A stretch of DNA of 64,000 bases from Rhodococcus sp. Leaf247 (lineage in GTDB: Bacteria; Actinomycetota; Actinomycetes; Mycobacteriales; Mycobacteriaceae), in assembly GCF_001426185.1 (NCBI RefSeq), contig NZ_LMRP01000004.1:196405-260404 (forward strand). The letters run 5' to 3'. The translations under genes and the position numbers were made by a program. Under the pieces are notes generated by a model. It made no database searches and was not told where the DNA came from. It saw nothing but the letters and a program-made list of their open reading frames with translations. Shown here piece after piece: positions 37,187 through 47,154 of this stretch. How positions within the stretch are numbered: position 1 is the first letter of the stretch; the number at the start of each line of letters is the position of its first letter.

Positions 37187-37990
37187 ATGAGGTCGTATCG
37201 CGATCACGCCGTCGTGCTCCGCCAACACAAGCTGGGCGAGGCCGATCGCATCGTCACGTTGCTGACTCGCAACAACGGTCTGGTGCGCGCGGTGGCCAAG
37301 GGCGTGCGGCGCACCACCTCCAAGTTCGGGGCACGTCTCGAGCCGTTCGCCTACATCGACGTCCAGCTCTACCCGGGTCGCAACCTGGACATCGTGACGC
37401 AGGTCCAGACCGTCGAGGCCTTCGCGTCCGACATCGTCTCGGACTACAGCCGCTACACCACCGCATGCGCGATTCTCGAGACGTCGGAGCGGCTCGCGGG
37501 TGAGGAACATGCTCCCGCGCCCCGATTGCACCATCTGACGGTCGGGGCCCTGCGTGCGCTCGCGTCGGGTGAGCGCGACTCGGGACTGGTGCTCGACGCG
37601 TTCCTGCTGCGCGCGATGAACTTCGCCGGCTGGGCGCCCGCACTGGACGAGTGCGCCAAGTGCGCGACTCCCGGCCCTCATCGCGCGTTCCATGTCGCGG
37701 CCGGGGGAGCGGTGTGCACCCACTGCCGCCCGGCCGGGTCGAGCACGCCCGCGCTGGGGGTGCTGGATCTGATGTCCGCGTTGCAGAGCGGCGACTGGAA
37801 CGGCACGGTGGCGTCCACCGACTCGATACGCGCGCAGGCCAGCGGCCTGGTGGCAGCCCATCTGCAGTGGCACCTCGAACGCCAACTGCGCACGCTGCCC
37901 TTCGTCGAACGCACGGGTGGCGGCGCCGTTCGCGTCGTCGGGCAGGATGAGGTTCGTGATACGTCGACGAACGCAGCACACACCGCCTGA
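37187..37990 (+). CDS. recO: DNA repair protein RecO
   Basis: A 267-residue protein that helps RecR load RecA on SSB-coated gaps. The N-terminal OB fold starts [20 protein letters not shown] with [20 protein letters not shown], and the zinc-finger-like CAKCATP...CTHCRP lies near residues 153-182. The ATG follows CTGGAGGTG. Its 3' end overlaps uppS by 35 bases, so the two are cotranscribed, as with Rv2362c-Rv2361c. Confidence 0.93.
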   Translation: MRSYRDHAVVLRQHKLGEADRIVTLLTRNNGLVRAVAKGVRRTTSKFGARLEPFAYIDVQLYPGRNLDIVTQVQTVEAFASDIVSDYSRYTTACAILETSERLAGEEHAPAPRLHHLTVGALRALASGERDSGLVLDAFLLRAMNFAGWAPALDECAKCATPGPHRAFHVAAGGAVCTHCRPAGSSTPALGVLDLMSALQSGDWNGTVASTDSIRAQASGLVAAHLQWHLERQLRTLPFVERTGGGAVRVVGQDEVRDTSTNAAHTA

Positions 37991-38756
37991 GAAGCGGGAG
38001 GTCCGCGCGCCCGACCCGCATCCGTCGGGAGCGAGGGCGCCGATCATCCAGCCCGAGCTGATCCCGCGTCATGTCGCTCTGGTGATGGACGGCAACGGCC
38101 GCTGGGCGCAGGATCGCGGCCTACCGCGTACTGCCGGGCACGAGCAGGGCGAAGCGGTTCTCATGGACACCGTGTGCGGATGTATCGACATCGGCGTGAC
38201 GTGGCTGTCGGCGTACGCCTTCTCGACGGAGAACTGGCGGCGCAGCCCGGACGAGGTCAAGTTCCTCATGGGATTCAACCGTGACGTCATCCGTCGTCGG
38301 CGGGACGAGATGCACGAGATGGGGGTGCGCGTGCGGTGGGCCGGCCGGCGTCCTCGACTGTGGCGCAGCGTCATCACCGAGCTCGAGACGGCGGAGGAGC
38401 TGACGAAGGACAACACCGTCATGACGTTGACGATGTGCGTCAACTACGGCGGTCGGGCCGAAATCGTCGACGCAGCGCGGGAGATCGCGCGGCGAGCTGC
38501 CGCCGGCCAACTCGATCCGGACAAGATCTCCGAGGCGTCGTTCGCCAAGTATCTGGACGAGCCCGACATGCCGGACGTCGATCTGTTCCTGCGTCCGTCC
38601 GGCGAGCAACGCACCTCCAACTTCCTGATCTGGCAGTCGGCGTACGCCGAGATGGTGTTCCAGGAAAAGCTCTTCCCCGATTTCGACCGTCGTGACCTGT
38701 GGGCCGCCTGTGTCGAATATGCCTCTCGTGACCGCAGATTCGGAGGTGTCAAATGA
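37956..38756 (+). CDS. uppS: Isoprenyl (decaprenyl) diphosphate synthase, cis-type
   Basis: A 266-residue cis-prenyltransferase extending prenyl diphosphates to the C50 or C55 lipid carrier of cell-wall synthesis. Motifs in order are [20 protein letters not shown], then [12 protein letters not shown], and [20 protein letters not shown] near the end. It corresponds to Rv2361c, which makes decaprenyl diphosphate. Start candidates are ATG 37947 and GTG 37956; I prefer 37956 because GAGG lies just upstream. The stop overlaps the next ATG by 4 bases. Confidence 0.93.
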   Translation: MIRRRTQHTPPEKREVRAPDPHPSGARAPIIQPELIPRHVALVMDGNGRWAQDRGLPRTAGHEQGEAVLMDTVCGCIDIGVTWLSAYAFSTENWRRSPDEVKFLMGFNRDVIRRRRDEMHEMGVRVRWAGRRPRLWRSVITELETAEELTKDNTVMTLTMCVNYGGRAEIVDAAREIARRAAAGQLDPDKISEASFAKYLDEPDMPDVDLFLRPSGEQRTSNFLIWQSAYAEMVFQEKLFPDFDRRDLWAACVEYASRDRRFGGVK

Positions 38757-39157
38757 GTGAGGACGACATCGTGAGGGCACTGCAGGATCGTGCCCGTCTC
38801 GCCCTCGGCCAATTCGCCGACGTCAGCGTCGGAGACGACGGGTCGCTCGGATTCTCGTATGCCGGAGCGCTGTGTTCGCTGCGCGCAGTGGCTCTCAGTC
38901 CCGGTCTCGAGGTCCTCTCGTTGACGGCGGTGCTGGCCTGGGATCGTCCGTCCTCGGGCACTCTGCGCGGGAAAGTCGCTGTGCGCAACAGTGAATCGCA
39001 GTTCGGGTCCATTTCCCTGACCACACACGGATCGCAGGCAGACGTCGTCATGCGCTACACGTTCCCGGCGTCCGGGCTGGACGACGAGCCGTTGATGACG
39101 ATGCTGGTGTTGGTGCTCTCCGGTGTCGAGAAGGCGCGCGTCGGCCTCGTCCCGTGA
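38753..39157 (+). CDS. Conserved hypothetical protein following uppS
   Basis: A 134-residue soluble protein starting [20 protein letters not shown]. The alternation of short helices and beta strands might fit a YbjN or secretion-chaperone-like fold, but this is a guess. A gene of similar size (Rv2360c) lies at this place in M. tuberculosis. It overlaps uppS and bioA by 4 bases on either side, so the biotin genes are joined to the recO-uppS transcript. Confidence 0.6.
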   Translation: MSEDDIVRALQDRARLALGQFADVSVGDDGSLGFSYAGALCSLRAVALSPGLEVLSLTAVLAWDRPSSGTLRGKVAVRNSESQFGSISLTTHGSQADVVMRYTFPASGLDDEPLMTMLVLVLSGVEKARVGLVP

Positions 39158-40434
39158 CCCGTCGGAGCGTCGGCGACATCGACGCCGAACACATCTGGCA
39201 TCCGTATTCGGGTTTCCCGTCTCCGCGTCCGGCGGTGGTGACATCGGCCGCGGGCGTGCGCATCACGTTGGACGACGGGCGTTCGTTGATCGACGGTATG
39301 AGTTCGTGGTGGGCTGCCGTCCACGGGTACGGCCACCCGGTTCTCGACGCTGCCGTCACGGCGCAACTGGGCGCCATGAGTCACGTCATGTTCGGCGGTC
39401 TGACGCACGAGCCGGCGGCCAGGCTGGCGGAACTGCTGGTGAGGATCACCCCGGAAGGGCTCGAGCGGGTGTTCTTCTGCGACTCCGGCTCGGTGTCGGT
39501 CGAAGTGGCGGTCAAGATGGCGCTCCAGTATCACCGGGCCCTGGGACGCCCCGACAAACGCCGGCTCCTGACATGGCGCGGCGGATACCACGGTGACACT
39601 TTCACACCGATGAGCGTGTGCGATCCCGACGGCGGCATGCACTCGGCGTGGTCGGGAGTCCTGGCGGAGCAGGTGTTCGTGGACGCGCCGCCGCGGTCGG
39701 ACACACCGTTCGACGAGAGCTATGCGGCGATGCTCCGCGAGACGATCGAGCGCCGCGCGTCCGAGCTGGCGGCAGTCATCGTCGAACCCGTCGTCCAGGG
39801 CGCCGGCGGTATGAGATTCCACGATCCGCGCTACGTTCGCGTGCTGCGTGAGGCGTGCTCCGATCATGACGTCCTTCTGATCCTCGACGAGATCGCCACC
39901 GGATTCGGCCGCACCGGAACGTTGTTCGCGTCCGAGCAAGCCGGTGTCGGTCCGGACATCCTCTGCGTCGGCAAGGCGCTGACGGGTGGCTACCTGTCGA
40001 TGGCTGCGACGCTGTGCACGGCGGAGGTGGCGTGGGTCATCAGCGCGGGGCCCGCGGGCGGTCTGATGCACGGCCCGACCTTCATGGCGAATCCGTTGGC
40101 GTGCGCTGTGGCGGTGGCGTCGACGGAACTTCTGTTGTCGAGGGATTGGCGTGCGGAGGTCGCGGCGATCGAGACGGGTCTCGGCCGCGAGTTGGTCCGT
40201 GCGAATGCTCTGCCGATCGTCCGCGACGTGCGGGTGCTCGGCGGTATCGGCGTGATCGAGCTCGACCGTGAGGTCGACGTCGCGCTCGCGACCGCGGCCG
40301 CCATGGACCGCGGCGTGTGGATCCGGCCGTTCCGGAATCTGATCTACGCGATGCCGCCCTACGTCTGCACGGCCGACGACATCCGTGCGATCGGGGAAGC
40401 GCTGGTGTGCGCGGCCGCAGTCACGCAAACTTGA
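39154..40434 (+). CDS. bioA: Adenosylmethionine-8-amino-7-oxononanoate aminotransferase
   Basis: A 426-residue PLP enzyme converting KAPA to DAPA with SAM as the amino donor. HIWHPYSGF and [20 protein letters not shown] carry the BioA-specific aromatic residues near the substrate. [20 protein letters not shown] is the PLP-pocket motif, and the Schiff-base lysine is in [12 protein letters not shown]. The GTG start overlaps the upstream gene by 4 bases. The stop codon lies inside the operator found before bioF. Confidence 0.94.
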   Translation: MTRRSVGDIDAEHIWHPYSGFPSPRPAVVTSAAGVRITLDDGRSLIDGMSSWWAAVHGYGHPVLDAAVTAQLGAMSHVMFGGLTHEPAARLAELLVRITPEGLERVFFCDSGSVSVEVAVKMALQYHRALGRPDKRRLLTWRGGYHGDTFTPMSVCDPDGGMHSAWSGVLAEQVFVDAPPRSDTPFDESYAAMLRETIERRASELAAVIVEPVVQGAGGMRFHDPRYVRVLREACSDHDVLLILDEIATGFGRTGTLFASEQAGVGPDILCVGKALTGGYLSMAATLCTAEVAWVISAGPAGGLMHGPTFMANPLACAVAVASTELLLSRDWRAEVAAIETGLGRELVRANALPIVRDVRVLGGIGVIELDREVDVALATAAAMDRGVWIRPFRNLIYAMPPYVCTADDIRAIGEALVCAAAVTQT

Positions 40435-40460
40435 ACGGTGTTCAAGTCCATGCGTAGGCT
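40429..40460 (+). promoter_or_regulatory. BioQ-type operator and promoter of bioF
   Basis: ACTTGAAC-GGT-GTTCAAGT (40429-40447) is a perfect gapped palindrome containing TGAAC-N3-GTTCA, the operator reported for the biotin repressor BioQ in Corynebacterium. Its TTGAAC (40431-40436) also serves as a -35, 18 bases before the -10 TAGGCT (40455-40460). Transcription would begin just before the bioF ATG at 40469. Repressor binding would cover the -35. Confidence 0.75.
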
Positions 40461-40468
40461 GCGCGTTC

Positions 40469-41608
40469 ATGACCGACAGGGCACTGGCGTGGCTCGACGC
40501 CGCGGCGGTCCGGCGTACCGATGCCGGACTGCGGCGAGTCCTCCGACCACGGACACCCGACGACCATGTCATCGACGTGGCCTCGAACGACTACCTGGGT
40601 CTGAGCCGGCACAGCGCGGTGATCGCCGGCGCCCGTGATGCGCTGGACCGATGGGGAACCGGCAGCACCGGTTCACGATTGGTCACCGGAACGACGACCG
40701 ACCACGATGCCCTCGAGCTCGACCTGGCGGACTTCGTCGGCGCCGACTCCGGTCTGCTCTTCTCGAGCGGTTACCTCGCCAATCTGGGCGTGGTGCCGGC
40801 ACTGTCCGGCGCGGGTTCGCTGATCGTCTCCGACACCGCATCACACGCGTCGCTGGTCGATGCGTGCCGCCTGTCGCGAGCGCGCGTGGAGGTGACGCCG
40901 CACCGTGACGTCGCTGCCGTGAACTTGGCCTTGTCGACGCGATCCGAGGCGCGGGCGCTGGTGCTCACCGACTCGGTGTTCAGTGCGGACGGTGATCTGG
41001 CGCCCCTCCGAGAGCTCTACGCGGTGACCCGGCGTCACGGCGCCGTTCTGGTCGTCGACGAAGCGCACGGTCTCGGTGTGCGAGGGGACGGCGGGCGCGG
41101 ACTGGTCCAGGAGTGCGGTCTCGCCGGCGCTCCCGACCTCGTCGTCACCGCGACGCTGTCGAAGGCTCTCGGAAGCCAGGGTGGAGTGGTTCTGGCGGAA
41201 GAAGTCGTGCGCGAGCATCTTCTGAACTCGGCCAGAACCTTCATCTTCGACACTGCTCCGGCTCCGGCATCGGTGGGGGCCGCGCACGCGGCGCTGGGGG
41301 TGCTCCGGCGCGAGCCGGATCGGGTAGGGGTGCTGCGTCGGCACGCAGGTCGGCTCGCCGCGGAACTGGGACTGGCCGACCTGCCGGAATCGGCGGTGGT
41401 CCCCGTGATCGTGGGCGACGCGAATTCCGCTCTCCGAGCCGCGAACGCGTGCCGCGCACAGGGCGTGTCGGTCGGATGTTTCCGGCCGCCGTCGGTGCCG
41501 GAAGGCCGCTCGCGCCTGCGGATCACGGCCCGCGCCGATCTGACCGACGGCGAGGTGTCCAGGGTGTGCACCGTGGTCGCGGGGGCGCTCGAGCAGGTGT
41601 CCCTGTGA
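40469..41608 (+). CDS. bioF: 8-Amino-7-oxononanoate synthase
   Basis: A 379-residue PLP enzyme joining pimeloyl thioester and alanine to KAPA. ASNDYLGLSRHSAVIAGARD is the typical beginning, GSTGSRLVTGTTTDHDALE follows, and the PLP lysine is in TATLSKALGSQGG. The ATG at 40469 lies only a few bases after the predicted transcription start, so the mRNA may be nearly leaderless. The longer open frame upstream lies in bioA. The stop overlaps the bioD GTG. Confidence 0.93.
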   Translation: MTDRALAWLDAAAVRRTDAGLRRVLRPRTPDDHVIDVASNDYLGLSRHSAVIAGARDALDRWGTGSTGSRLVTGTTTDHDALELDLADFVGADSGLLFSSGYLANLGVVPALSGAGSLIVSDTASHASLVDACRLSRARVEVTPHRDVAAVNLALSTRSEARALVLTDSVFSADGDLAPLRELYAVTRRHGAVLVVDEAHGLGVRGDGGRGLVQECGLAGAPDLVVTATLSKALGSQGGVVLAEEVVREHLLNSARTFIFDTAPAPASVGAAHAALGVLRREPDRVGVLRRHAGRLAAELGLADLPESAVVPVIVGDANSALRAANACRAQGVSVGCFRPPSVPEGRSRLRITARADLTDGEVSRVCTVVAGALEQVSL

Positions 41609-42288
41609 GCGTTCTCGTGATCACCGGGACGTCGACGGACGTCGGGAAGACGATCGTCACCGCGGCACTCGCCGTCTTGCTGGAAAGCGCCGGGCACGTG
41701 GTCTCGGTGTGCAAGCCCGCCCAGACCGGTGTCGATCCGGACGAGGCCGGAGATCTGGACGCGGTCGTCGGCCTCTCGGACCCTCTGCGCCGCAGGCAGT
41801 ACCGCGAGTGCGTGCGCTATCCCGATCCGCTGGCACCCGGCGTCGCGGCGCGGCGCAGAGGGCGTGCATCACTGTCCGTCGGCGACGTGGTCGACGCTGT
41901 CGGCGATCTTCCCGGAGCGGTGCTCGTGGAGGGCGCCGGGGGAGTGGCCGTTCGTTTCGACGACCGTGGGACCACCGTGCTGGACATCGCCCGCGCTCTC
42001 GACGCGCGTGTTCTGGTCGTCTCGCAGCCGGGCCTGGGAGCGCTCAATCACGCCGAGCTCACCGTGGACGCTGTGCGCCGTGCCGGATTGTGGTGCGTGG
42101 GCGTGGTTCTCGGCGCGTGGCCGACGGTGCCCGACCTCGCCGCTGTCACCAACCTCGCAGAACTCCCTGCCGTCACCGGCGTTCCGATCGTCGGCCGCAT
42201 CCCCGACGGCGTCGGCTCGTGGCCGGCGGAACGGTTCGTCTCCACCGCACCGACATGGTTCGCCCCCGATTTCGCGCCGTTCGCGTGA
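41605..42288 (+). CDS. bioD: Dethiobiotin synthetase
   Basis: A 227-residue ATPase closing the ureido ring of dethiobiotin from DAPA and CO2. The P-loop GTSTDVGKT is at residues 8-16, KPAQTG follows, and [11 protein letters not shown] is the second signature. The GTG start overlaps the bioF stop (GTGA). The gap to bioB is 19 bases and contains GAAGGAG. Confidence 0.93.
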   Translation: MSVLVITGTSTDVGKTIVTAALAVLLESAGHVVSVCKPAQTGVDPDEAGDLDAVVGLSDPLRRRQYRECVRYPDPLAPGVAARRRGRASLSVGDVVDAVGDLPGAVLVEGAGGVAVRFDDRGTTVLDIARALDARVLVVSQPGLGALNHAELTVDAVRRAGLWCVGVVLGAWPTVPDLAAVTNLAELPAVTGVPIVGRIPDGVGSWPAERFVSTAPTWFAPDFAPFA

Positions 42289-42307
42289 ACCCACCGAAGG
42301 AGTCAGC

Positions 42308-43318
42308 ATGACCGACACACCGACCGACGACGTCCTGCGCGAGGCCGAGCGCATCGTTCTCGACGAGGGCCGCCCACTCGACGCCGATAGAGTCCTCGCC
42401 GTTCTCGAGTTGCCCGACGACCGGGTCGCCGATGCACTCGATCTCGCTCACCGGGTGCGCATGCGCTGGTGCGGAGAAGAAGTCGAAGTCGAAAGCATCA
42501 TCAGCGTCAAGACAGGGGGGTGCCCCGAGGACTGTCACTTCTGCTCCCAGTCCGGACTGTTCGTCTCCCCGGTGCGCGCCGCACGACTCGACATCGCCGA
42601 GTTGGTCGAGGCCGCGAAGCAGACGGCAAAGACCGGTGCGAGCGAGTTCTGCATCGTCGCCGCCGTGCGCGGCCCCGACGAGCGATTGATGAGTCAGGTC
42701 CAGGCCGGAATCGCGGCCATCCACGCGGAGGTGGACATCGATATCGCGTGCTCGTTGGGCATGCTCACGCGCGAGCAGGCCGAGCGACTCGCGAGCTGGG
42801 GTGTCCACCGCTACAACCACAATCTCGAGACCGCCAGGTCCTACTTCCCGACCGTCGTGACCACGCACACCTGGGAGGAACGCCAGGAGACTCTGACGAC
42901 GGTCGCTGATGTCGGCATGCAGGTGTGCTGCGGTGGCATCCTCGGGATGGGTGAAAGTCTGCGTCAGCGAGCGGAATTCGCCACCGAACTCGCGGCGGTG
43001 AATCCGCACGAGGTGCCGCTGAACTTCTTCGATCCCCGCCCGGGCACACCGTTCGCACACCTCGACGTGCTCCCCGCGCAGGATGCCCTGCGTGCCATCG
43101 CGGCGTTCCGACTCGCCTTGCCTCGCACCACGCTGCGCTACGCCGGTGGTCGGGAGATCACCCTCGGCGATCTCGGTGCCCGACAGGGGATTCTGGGCGG
43201 CATCAATGCGATCATCGTCGGCAACTACCTGACGACGCTCGGCCGTCCGGCGGAGTCGGACCTGGATCTGCTGACGGAGCTGAAGATGCCGGTGAAGGCG
43301 CTCGATGCCGCCATCTGA
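42308..43318 (+). CDS. bioB: Biotin synthase
   Basis: A 336-residue radical SAM enzyme inserting sulfur into dethiobiotin. The [4Fe-4S] motif CPEDCHFC is in [17 protein letters not shown]. Further BioB marks are [25 protein letters not shown] and [10 protein letters not shown]. The ATG at 42308 follows GAAGGAG. Its end overlaps bsaP by 14 bases, linking production of the two proteins. Confidence 0.95.
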   Translation: MTDTPTDDVLREAERIVLDEGRPLDADRVLAVLELPDDRVADALDLAHRVRMRWCGEEVEVESIISVKTGGCPEDCHFCSQSGLFVSPVRAARLDIAELVEAAKQTAKTGASEFCIVAAVRGPDERLMSQVQAGIAAIHAEVDIDIACSLGMLTREQAERLASWGVHRYNHNLETARSYFPTVVTTHTWEERQETLTTVADVGMQVCCGGILGMGESLRQRAEFATELAAVNPHEVPLNFFDPRPGTPFAHLDVLPAQDALRAIAAFRLALPRTTLRYAGGREITLGDLGARQGILGGINAIIVGNYLTTLGRPAESDLDLLTELKMPVKALDAAI

Positions 43319-43493
43319 GGCTCCCGCGTTCGACGGATGGACCGGGGAGGCGCTGGTCGACGGGCTAACGGCGCACCCGCGGGCTCTGGAGCCACCGCGG
43401 TACTGCGCGTGGTGTGGGCGCCGGATGGTGGTGCAGGTGTTCCCGTCAGGGTGGACGGCGAACTGTTCGCGGCATCCTGCCGTGAACGGCTGA
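43305..43493 (+). CDS. bsaP: Biotin synthase auxiliary protein BsaP
   Basis: A 62-residue protein, [20 protein letters not shown] onwards, with [20 protein letters not shown] and a final NCSRHP. The CxxC plus a third cysteine suggest metal or Fe-S binding. Small proteins of this type follow bioB in mycobacteria (Rv1590 type) and are reported to be needed for biotin synthase activity. The start inside the bioB end (14-base overlap) supports a shared function. It ends 2 bases from the convergent zur gene. Confidence 0.85.
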   Translation: MPPSEAPAFDGWTGEALVDGLTAHPRALEPPRYCAWCGRRMVVQVFPSGWTANCSRHPAVNG

Positions 43494-43495
43494 CG

Positions 43496-43903
43496 TCAGG
43501 AGCGAGCGGCGCACTCGCTGCAGGTGCCGAAGATCTCGGCGGTGTGGCTGACGTCCGTGAAGCCGTGCTCGGTGGCGACGGATCTGGTCCACCGCTCGAC
43601 GGCCGCACCCTCCACCTCGACGGTGAAACCGCAGTCCCGGCACACCAGGTGATGGTGATGCCCGTCCGAGCACCGTCGGTAGACCGACTCTCCCGAATCG
43701 GTGCGGAGCACGTCGATCGTGCCGGCGTCGGCGAGGGCCTGGAGGGTGCGATACACCGTCGTCAAGCCGATACCGTCTCCGCGCTTGCGCAATTCGTCGT
43801 GCAGTTCCTGAGCCGATTTGAATTCGCCGACGGTGTCGAGCAGCTCGGAGATGGCGCTGCGCTGCTTCGTGGAACGGACACCGATGGTGCGGGGGGCGGT
43901 CAC
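43496..43903 (-). CDS. zur: Zinc uptake regulator (Fur family)
   Basis: A 135-residue Fur-family repressor, VTAPRTIGVRSTKQRSAISE onwards. The DNA-recognition region is ELRKRGDGIGLTTVYRTLQA. Histidine-rich HHHHLVCRDCGF and CSECAARS give the two CxxC pairs of the structural zinc site. In M. tuberculosis this gene (Rv2359, furB/zur) is cotranscribed after the SmtB-type regulator and controls zinc-uptake genes; the order is the same here. I chose the GTG at 43903, which overlaps the smtB stop (GTGA). The long open frame upstream lies in smtB. Confidence 0.92.
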   Translation of the reverse strand: MTAPRTIGVRSTKQRSAISELLDTVGEFKSAQELHDELRKRGDGIGLTTVYRTLQALADAGTIDVLRTDSGESVYRRCSDGHHHHLVCRDCGFTVEVEGAAVERWTRSVATEHGFTDVSHTAEIFGTCSECAARS

Positions 43904-44250
43904 GAGTGGTTCTCCTCTCGGGCGTGCGCGACGGCGTCGACGACGATGTGGGCGAGGTGGTCGTCGACGAGTCGGTAGAGAACTTCGCGCCCGGACCGTT
44001 CCCCGTGCACCACGCCCGCGGCCTTGAGGACCCGCAGATGCTGGCTGATCAGGGGTTGGGTCACACCGAGTGCACCCACCAGTTCGTGCACGCATCGTTC
44101 GGACTCGCGGAGCTGCAGGACGATGGCGATGCGGACGGGGGCAGCCAGGGCGCGCAGCAGATCGCCGGCGTCGTTCAGCACGTCCTTGGACGGCAGCGGC
44201 GTGGCCGGCGTGGGGACCGGGTGAGCGGTCACCGATTCGTCGATGCTCAT
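43900..44250 (-). CDS. smtB: SmtB/ArsR-family zinc-responsive repressor
   Basis: A 116-residue winged-helix repressor. The recognition helix is in GVTQPLISQHLRVLKAAGVV. The last helix carries D-x-H-x10-H-x2-E (in DDHLAHIVVDAVAHAREENH), exactly the alpha-5 zinc site of SmtB-type sensors, so zinc is the likely signal. In mycobacteria the homologue (Rv2358) leaves DNA when zinc rises and allows zur expression. I chose the ATG at 44250 (MSIDESVTAH); upstream in-frame sequence lies in the promoter. Confidence 0.92.
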   Translation of the reverse strand: MSIDESVTAHPVPTPATPLPSKDVLNDAGDLLRALAAPVRIAIVLQLRESERCVHELVGALGVTQPLISQHLRVLKAAGVVHGERSGREVLYRLVDDHLAHIVVDAVAHAREENHS

Positions 44251-44278
44251 GCGCGTCCCCTCGGTAGTTCTGCAGGCC

Positions 44279-44294
44279 TTATTGGAAACAATAA
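44279..44294. promoter_or_regulatory. Short palindrome upstream of smtB
   Basis: TTATTG-GAAA-CAATAA has perfect 6-bp arms and is strikingly A+T-rich for this region. It lies 29 bases before the smtB start. It could be part of the promoter or a binding site for SmtB, Zur or another regulator. Confidence 0.4.
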
Positions 44295-44312
44295 CCACTT
44301 CCGCCCTCCACT

Positions 44313-44338
44313 TTGATATGCGTGGACGTGCATGTCAA
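44313..44338. promoter_or_regulatory. Imperfect 26-bp palindrome between smtB and glyS (candidate SmtB operator)
   Basis: TTGATATGC and GCATGTCAA pair at 8 of 9 positions around an 8-base centre. On the minus strand the outer part reads TTGACA, a good -35 for smtB. An operator over the -35 would fit autorepression by SmtB. The site is inferred from symmetry and position only. Confidence 0.45.
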
Positions 44339-44451
44339 CTCACCGGTGCTCGGAGACCGGGACGTCGCCGGATAGTCTGATGTGTCGCGAGCAGAGGGAC
44401 ACCCCCTCGCTCGGCAGTACTACCGACCACCCGAGATGGAGAGCTGGCCCC

Positions 44452-45837
44452 GTGGCACCGAAGTCCAAGATCGATACCGTCGCCAACCTGGCCAAACGCC
44501 GGGGACTCGTCTACCAGTGTGGCGAGATCTACGGCGGAACCAAGTCGGCCTGGGATTACGGCCCCCTCGGCGTGGAGCTGAAGGACAACATCAAGAAGCA
44601 GTGGTGGCGCAACATGATCACCAGCCGCGAGGACACGGTGGGTCTCGATTCCTCCGTCATCCTGCCGCGCGAGGTGTGGGAGGCGTCCGGCCACGTCGAG
44701 ACGTTCTCCGACCCGCTGGTCGAGTCGCTCCACACCCACAAGCGCTACCGCGCCGACCACCTGCTCGAGGCGTACGAGGAGAAGCACGGCCACCCGCCGG
44801 AGAACGGACTCGCCGACATCCGTGATCCCGAGACCGGCGAGCCCGGTTCCTGGACCGAGCCGCGCGCGTTCTCCGGACTGCTCAAGACGTTCCTCGGACC
44901 TGTCGACGACGAGGCCGGACTGCACTACCTCCGCCCCGAGACGGCGCAGGGCATCTTCGTCAACTTCGCCAACGTGCTCACCACGTCGCGCAAGAAGCCG
45001 CCGTTCGGCATCGGCCAGATCGGCAAGAGCTTCCGCAACGAGATCACGCCCGGCAACTTCATCTTCCGCACCCGCGAGTTCGAGCAGATGGAGATGGAGT
45101 TCTTCGTCAAGCCCGGCGAGGACGAGCAGTGGCACCAGTACTGGATCGACTACCGCATGAAGTGGTACACCGATCTGGGCATCGACCCGGAAAACCTGCG
45201 GCTCTACGAGCACGCGCAGGAGAAGCTGTCGCACTACTCCAAGCGCACCGTGGACATCGAGTACCGCTTCGAGTTCCAGGGCAGCGCGTGGGGCGAGCTC
45301 GAGGGCGTCGCCAACCGCACCGACTTCGACCTGTCGACGCACTCGAAGCACTCGGGCACCGACCTGAGCTTCTACGACCAGGCCAACGACGAGCGTTACA
45401 CGCCGTACGTCATCGAACCTGCTGCGGGACTAACTCGTTCGCTCATGGCCTTCCTCGTCGACGCGTACCACGAGGACGAGGCCCCCAACGCCAAGGGCGG
45501 TGTGGACAAGCGGACCGTGCTGCGCCTCGACCGTCGACTCGCGCCGGTCAAGGCAGCGGTCCTCCCGCTCAGCCGCAACGCCGATCTGACGCCCAAGGCC
45601 AAGGATCTCGCGGCTCAGCTGCGGCAGAACTGGAACGTCGAGTTCGACGACGCCGGCGCCATTGGCCGCCGTTACCGTCGCCAGGACGAGATCGGTACCC
45701 CGTTCTGCATCACGGTCGACTTCGACACTCTCGACGACCAGGCAGTCACCATCCGCGAGCGCGACAGCATGGCGCAGGAGCGGATAGCCCTCGACCAGGT
45801 CGAGAGCTACCTCGCTACCCGACTGCTGGGCTGCTAG
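44452..45837 (+). CDS. glyS: Glycyl-tRNA synthetase (alpha2 type)
   Basis: A 461-residue class II synthetase charging tRNA-Gly. It starts [20 protein letters not shown]; motif regions include [36 protein letters not shown] and [16 protein letters not shown]. The C-terminal anticodon-binding domain begins near [13 protein letters not shown]. The GTG at 44452 gives the usual length. A possible -10 TAGTCT is at 44373-44378. The stop overlaps the convergent SRPBCC gene by 4 bases. Confidence 0.95.
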   Translation: MAPKSKIDTVANLAKRRGLVYQCGEIYGGTKSAWDYGPLGVELKDNIKKQWWRNMITSREDTVGLDSSVILPREVWEASGHVETFSDPLVESLHTHKRYRADHLLEAYEEKHGHPPENGLADIRDPETGEPGSWTEPRAFSGLLKTFLGPVDDEAGLHYLRPETAQGIFVNFANVLTTSRKKPPFGIGQIGKSFRNEITPGNFIFRTREFEQMEMEFFVKPGEDEQWHQYWIDYRMKWYTDLGIDPENLRLYEHAQEKLSHYSKRTVDIEYRFEFQGSAWGELEGVANRTDFDLSTHSKHSGTDLSFYDQANDERYTPYVIEPAAGLTRSLMAFLVDAYHEDEAPNAKGGVDKRTVLRLDRRLAPVKAAVLPLSRNADLTPKAKDLAAQLRQNWNVEFDDAGAIGRRYRRQDEIGTPFCITVDFDTLDDQAVTIRERDSMAQERIALDQVESYLATRLLGC

Positions 45838-46268
45838 CGCTTTTCCAGAGCAGCGATCATCTGCTCCTCGGTCTCTTTACCGACCCGCTCGAAGGCGATG
45901 CCTGCGAGCGGGTCGGCCAGTTTCGCGAGGCCGTTGAACTCGATGTTCGCGTGATAAGTGATCTCGGTGGAGCTCGGGCCGGCCTCGTTCAGCGTGATGT
46001 CGTCGGTGCTCGTCGCGGTCTTGTTCGTGCCCTTCAGGACGATGTGGCCGGGCTCATCGACCTCAAGGCGATACGTCAGCTCGGTCGAGATCCCGTACAG
46101 CTTGGACGTGTTGTTCCACTCCGTGCCGACGGCGACAGGGCCGGGTGTGGCCTGCGTGCACGCCACGGTGCCCGGATCCCACTCGGTGGCGTTGGCGAAG
46201 TCGCGGAGGTACGCGGCGACGTCCGCTCGGGCGCGGGAAACGGTGAACGTGCGGGTGACATCGACCAT
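45834..46268 (-). CDS. SRPBCC-fold protein
   Basis: A 144-residue soluble protein, [20 protein letters not shown] with [14 protein letters not shown], a classic START/polyketide-cyclase-like opening. [15 protein letters not shown] and [14 protein letters not shown] complete the fold with its long C-terminal helix. It probably binds a hydrophobic ligand, unknown. It overlaps the glyS stop by 4 bases tail to tail. Confidence 0.75.
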   Translation of the reverse strand: MVDVTRTFTVSRARADVAAYLRDFANATEWDPGTVACTQATPGPVAVGTEWNNTSKLYGISTELTYRLEVDEPGHIVLKGTNKTATSTDDITLNEAGPSSTEITYHANIEFNGLAKLADPLAGIAFERVGKETEEQMIAALEKR

Positions 46269-46337
46269 GGGTGGGGCTCCTGATGCTAGGTGGGTGACTC
46301 CAGAGTGCCCGTTCGCGCGCAGTGCTGAAACACCACC

Positions 46338-47141
46338 TCAGCGGACACAGGAGCGCTGCTGGTACTCCACCAATTGGCGCTGCACCGACACGGGCACCGG
46401 GATGCGGGTGTAGACCGGTACGCCGTCACCCACTGCTATCCACGCGGGGAAGACGAACGGCTTCTTCGCATCCGCGACGACGTGGGGTTCGCACGACGCG
46501 GTCGTCAGCGTGACCGGGATGTCGATGCTCGTATTTCCCGACGCGAGCGTGACCGGCACCGCCTCGCTGTTCAGCGCATAGAGGAGGCTGCCGCGGATCT
46601 CGTCGAGGCGCAACGGCTCGTCACCGTCGCGGCGATCCAGGGTCAGCACCGCCGGCAGAGGCTCCGCGGGGCCCGACGGCAGAGGGCCGGGGACCATCGT
46701 GACGGTCACGATGTCGGCGAGATCCTTCGCTGCGCACTCCTCGGCGTGGATCCGGTTCAGTGTGTCGTTCTGCGACATCAGCGGGACGACGACGGTGGTG
46801 TCCGACCCTGTCGACACCTGCACGCTCGCGGGTTCCGGAGCGACGTCGCAGCGTGCCGCACCGAACTCGGTAGGAACATCGATGCGAGTGCCGCGGCCGA
46901 GGGCCACCTCGCGGACAGTCGGATCCACGGTGTCGAAACCGGGCGAGTCGAGCATCACCGAGCGCACGGACACGGCAATGTCCGACAGGCCTGTCAGCGT
47001 GACCTGGAACTGCCCGCCCACCGCGTCGTCGTCACGGCTGCGGTAGGCCGACGCGCTCAGCGGGGCGGGGGACTGCGGCGAAGGAGGTGCACAGCCGACG
47101 AGGAGTATCAGGGCGAGGGCACCCGTCGCGAACCGGGGCAT
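46338..47141 (-). CDS. Predicted lipoprotein, function unknown
   Basis: A 267-residue secreted protein. MPRFATGALALILLVGCAPP is a signal peptide ending in lipobox LVGC. The mature part is beta-rich with repeated Thr/Val strands and three or four further cysteines, and has no family I recognise. It starts 13 bases after the TPM-domain gene on the same strand, so the two may form an operon and act together at the cell envelope. A GTG at 47150 is an alternative start. Confidence 0.6.
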   Translation of the reverse strand: MPRFATGALALILLVGCAPPSPQSPAPLSASAYRSRDDDAVGGQFQVTLTGLSDIAVSVRSVMLDSPGFDTVDPTVREVALGRGTRIDVPTEFGAARCDVAPEPASVQVSTGSDTTVVVPLMSQNDTLNRIHAEECAAKDLADIVTVTMVPGPLPSGPAEPLPAVLTLDRRDGDEPLRLDEIRGSLLYALNSEAVPVTLASGNTSIDIPVTLTTASCEPHVVADAKKPFVFPAWIAVGDGVPVYTRIPVPVSVQRQLVEYQQRSCVR

Positions 47142-47154
47142 CACGGTCACCCGA

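Noticed and set aside
44339..44451. T-box or other tRNA-sensing leader before glyS
   Set aside because: The leader is only about 70-110 bases and shows no T-box sequence or large stem.
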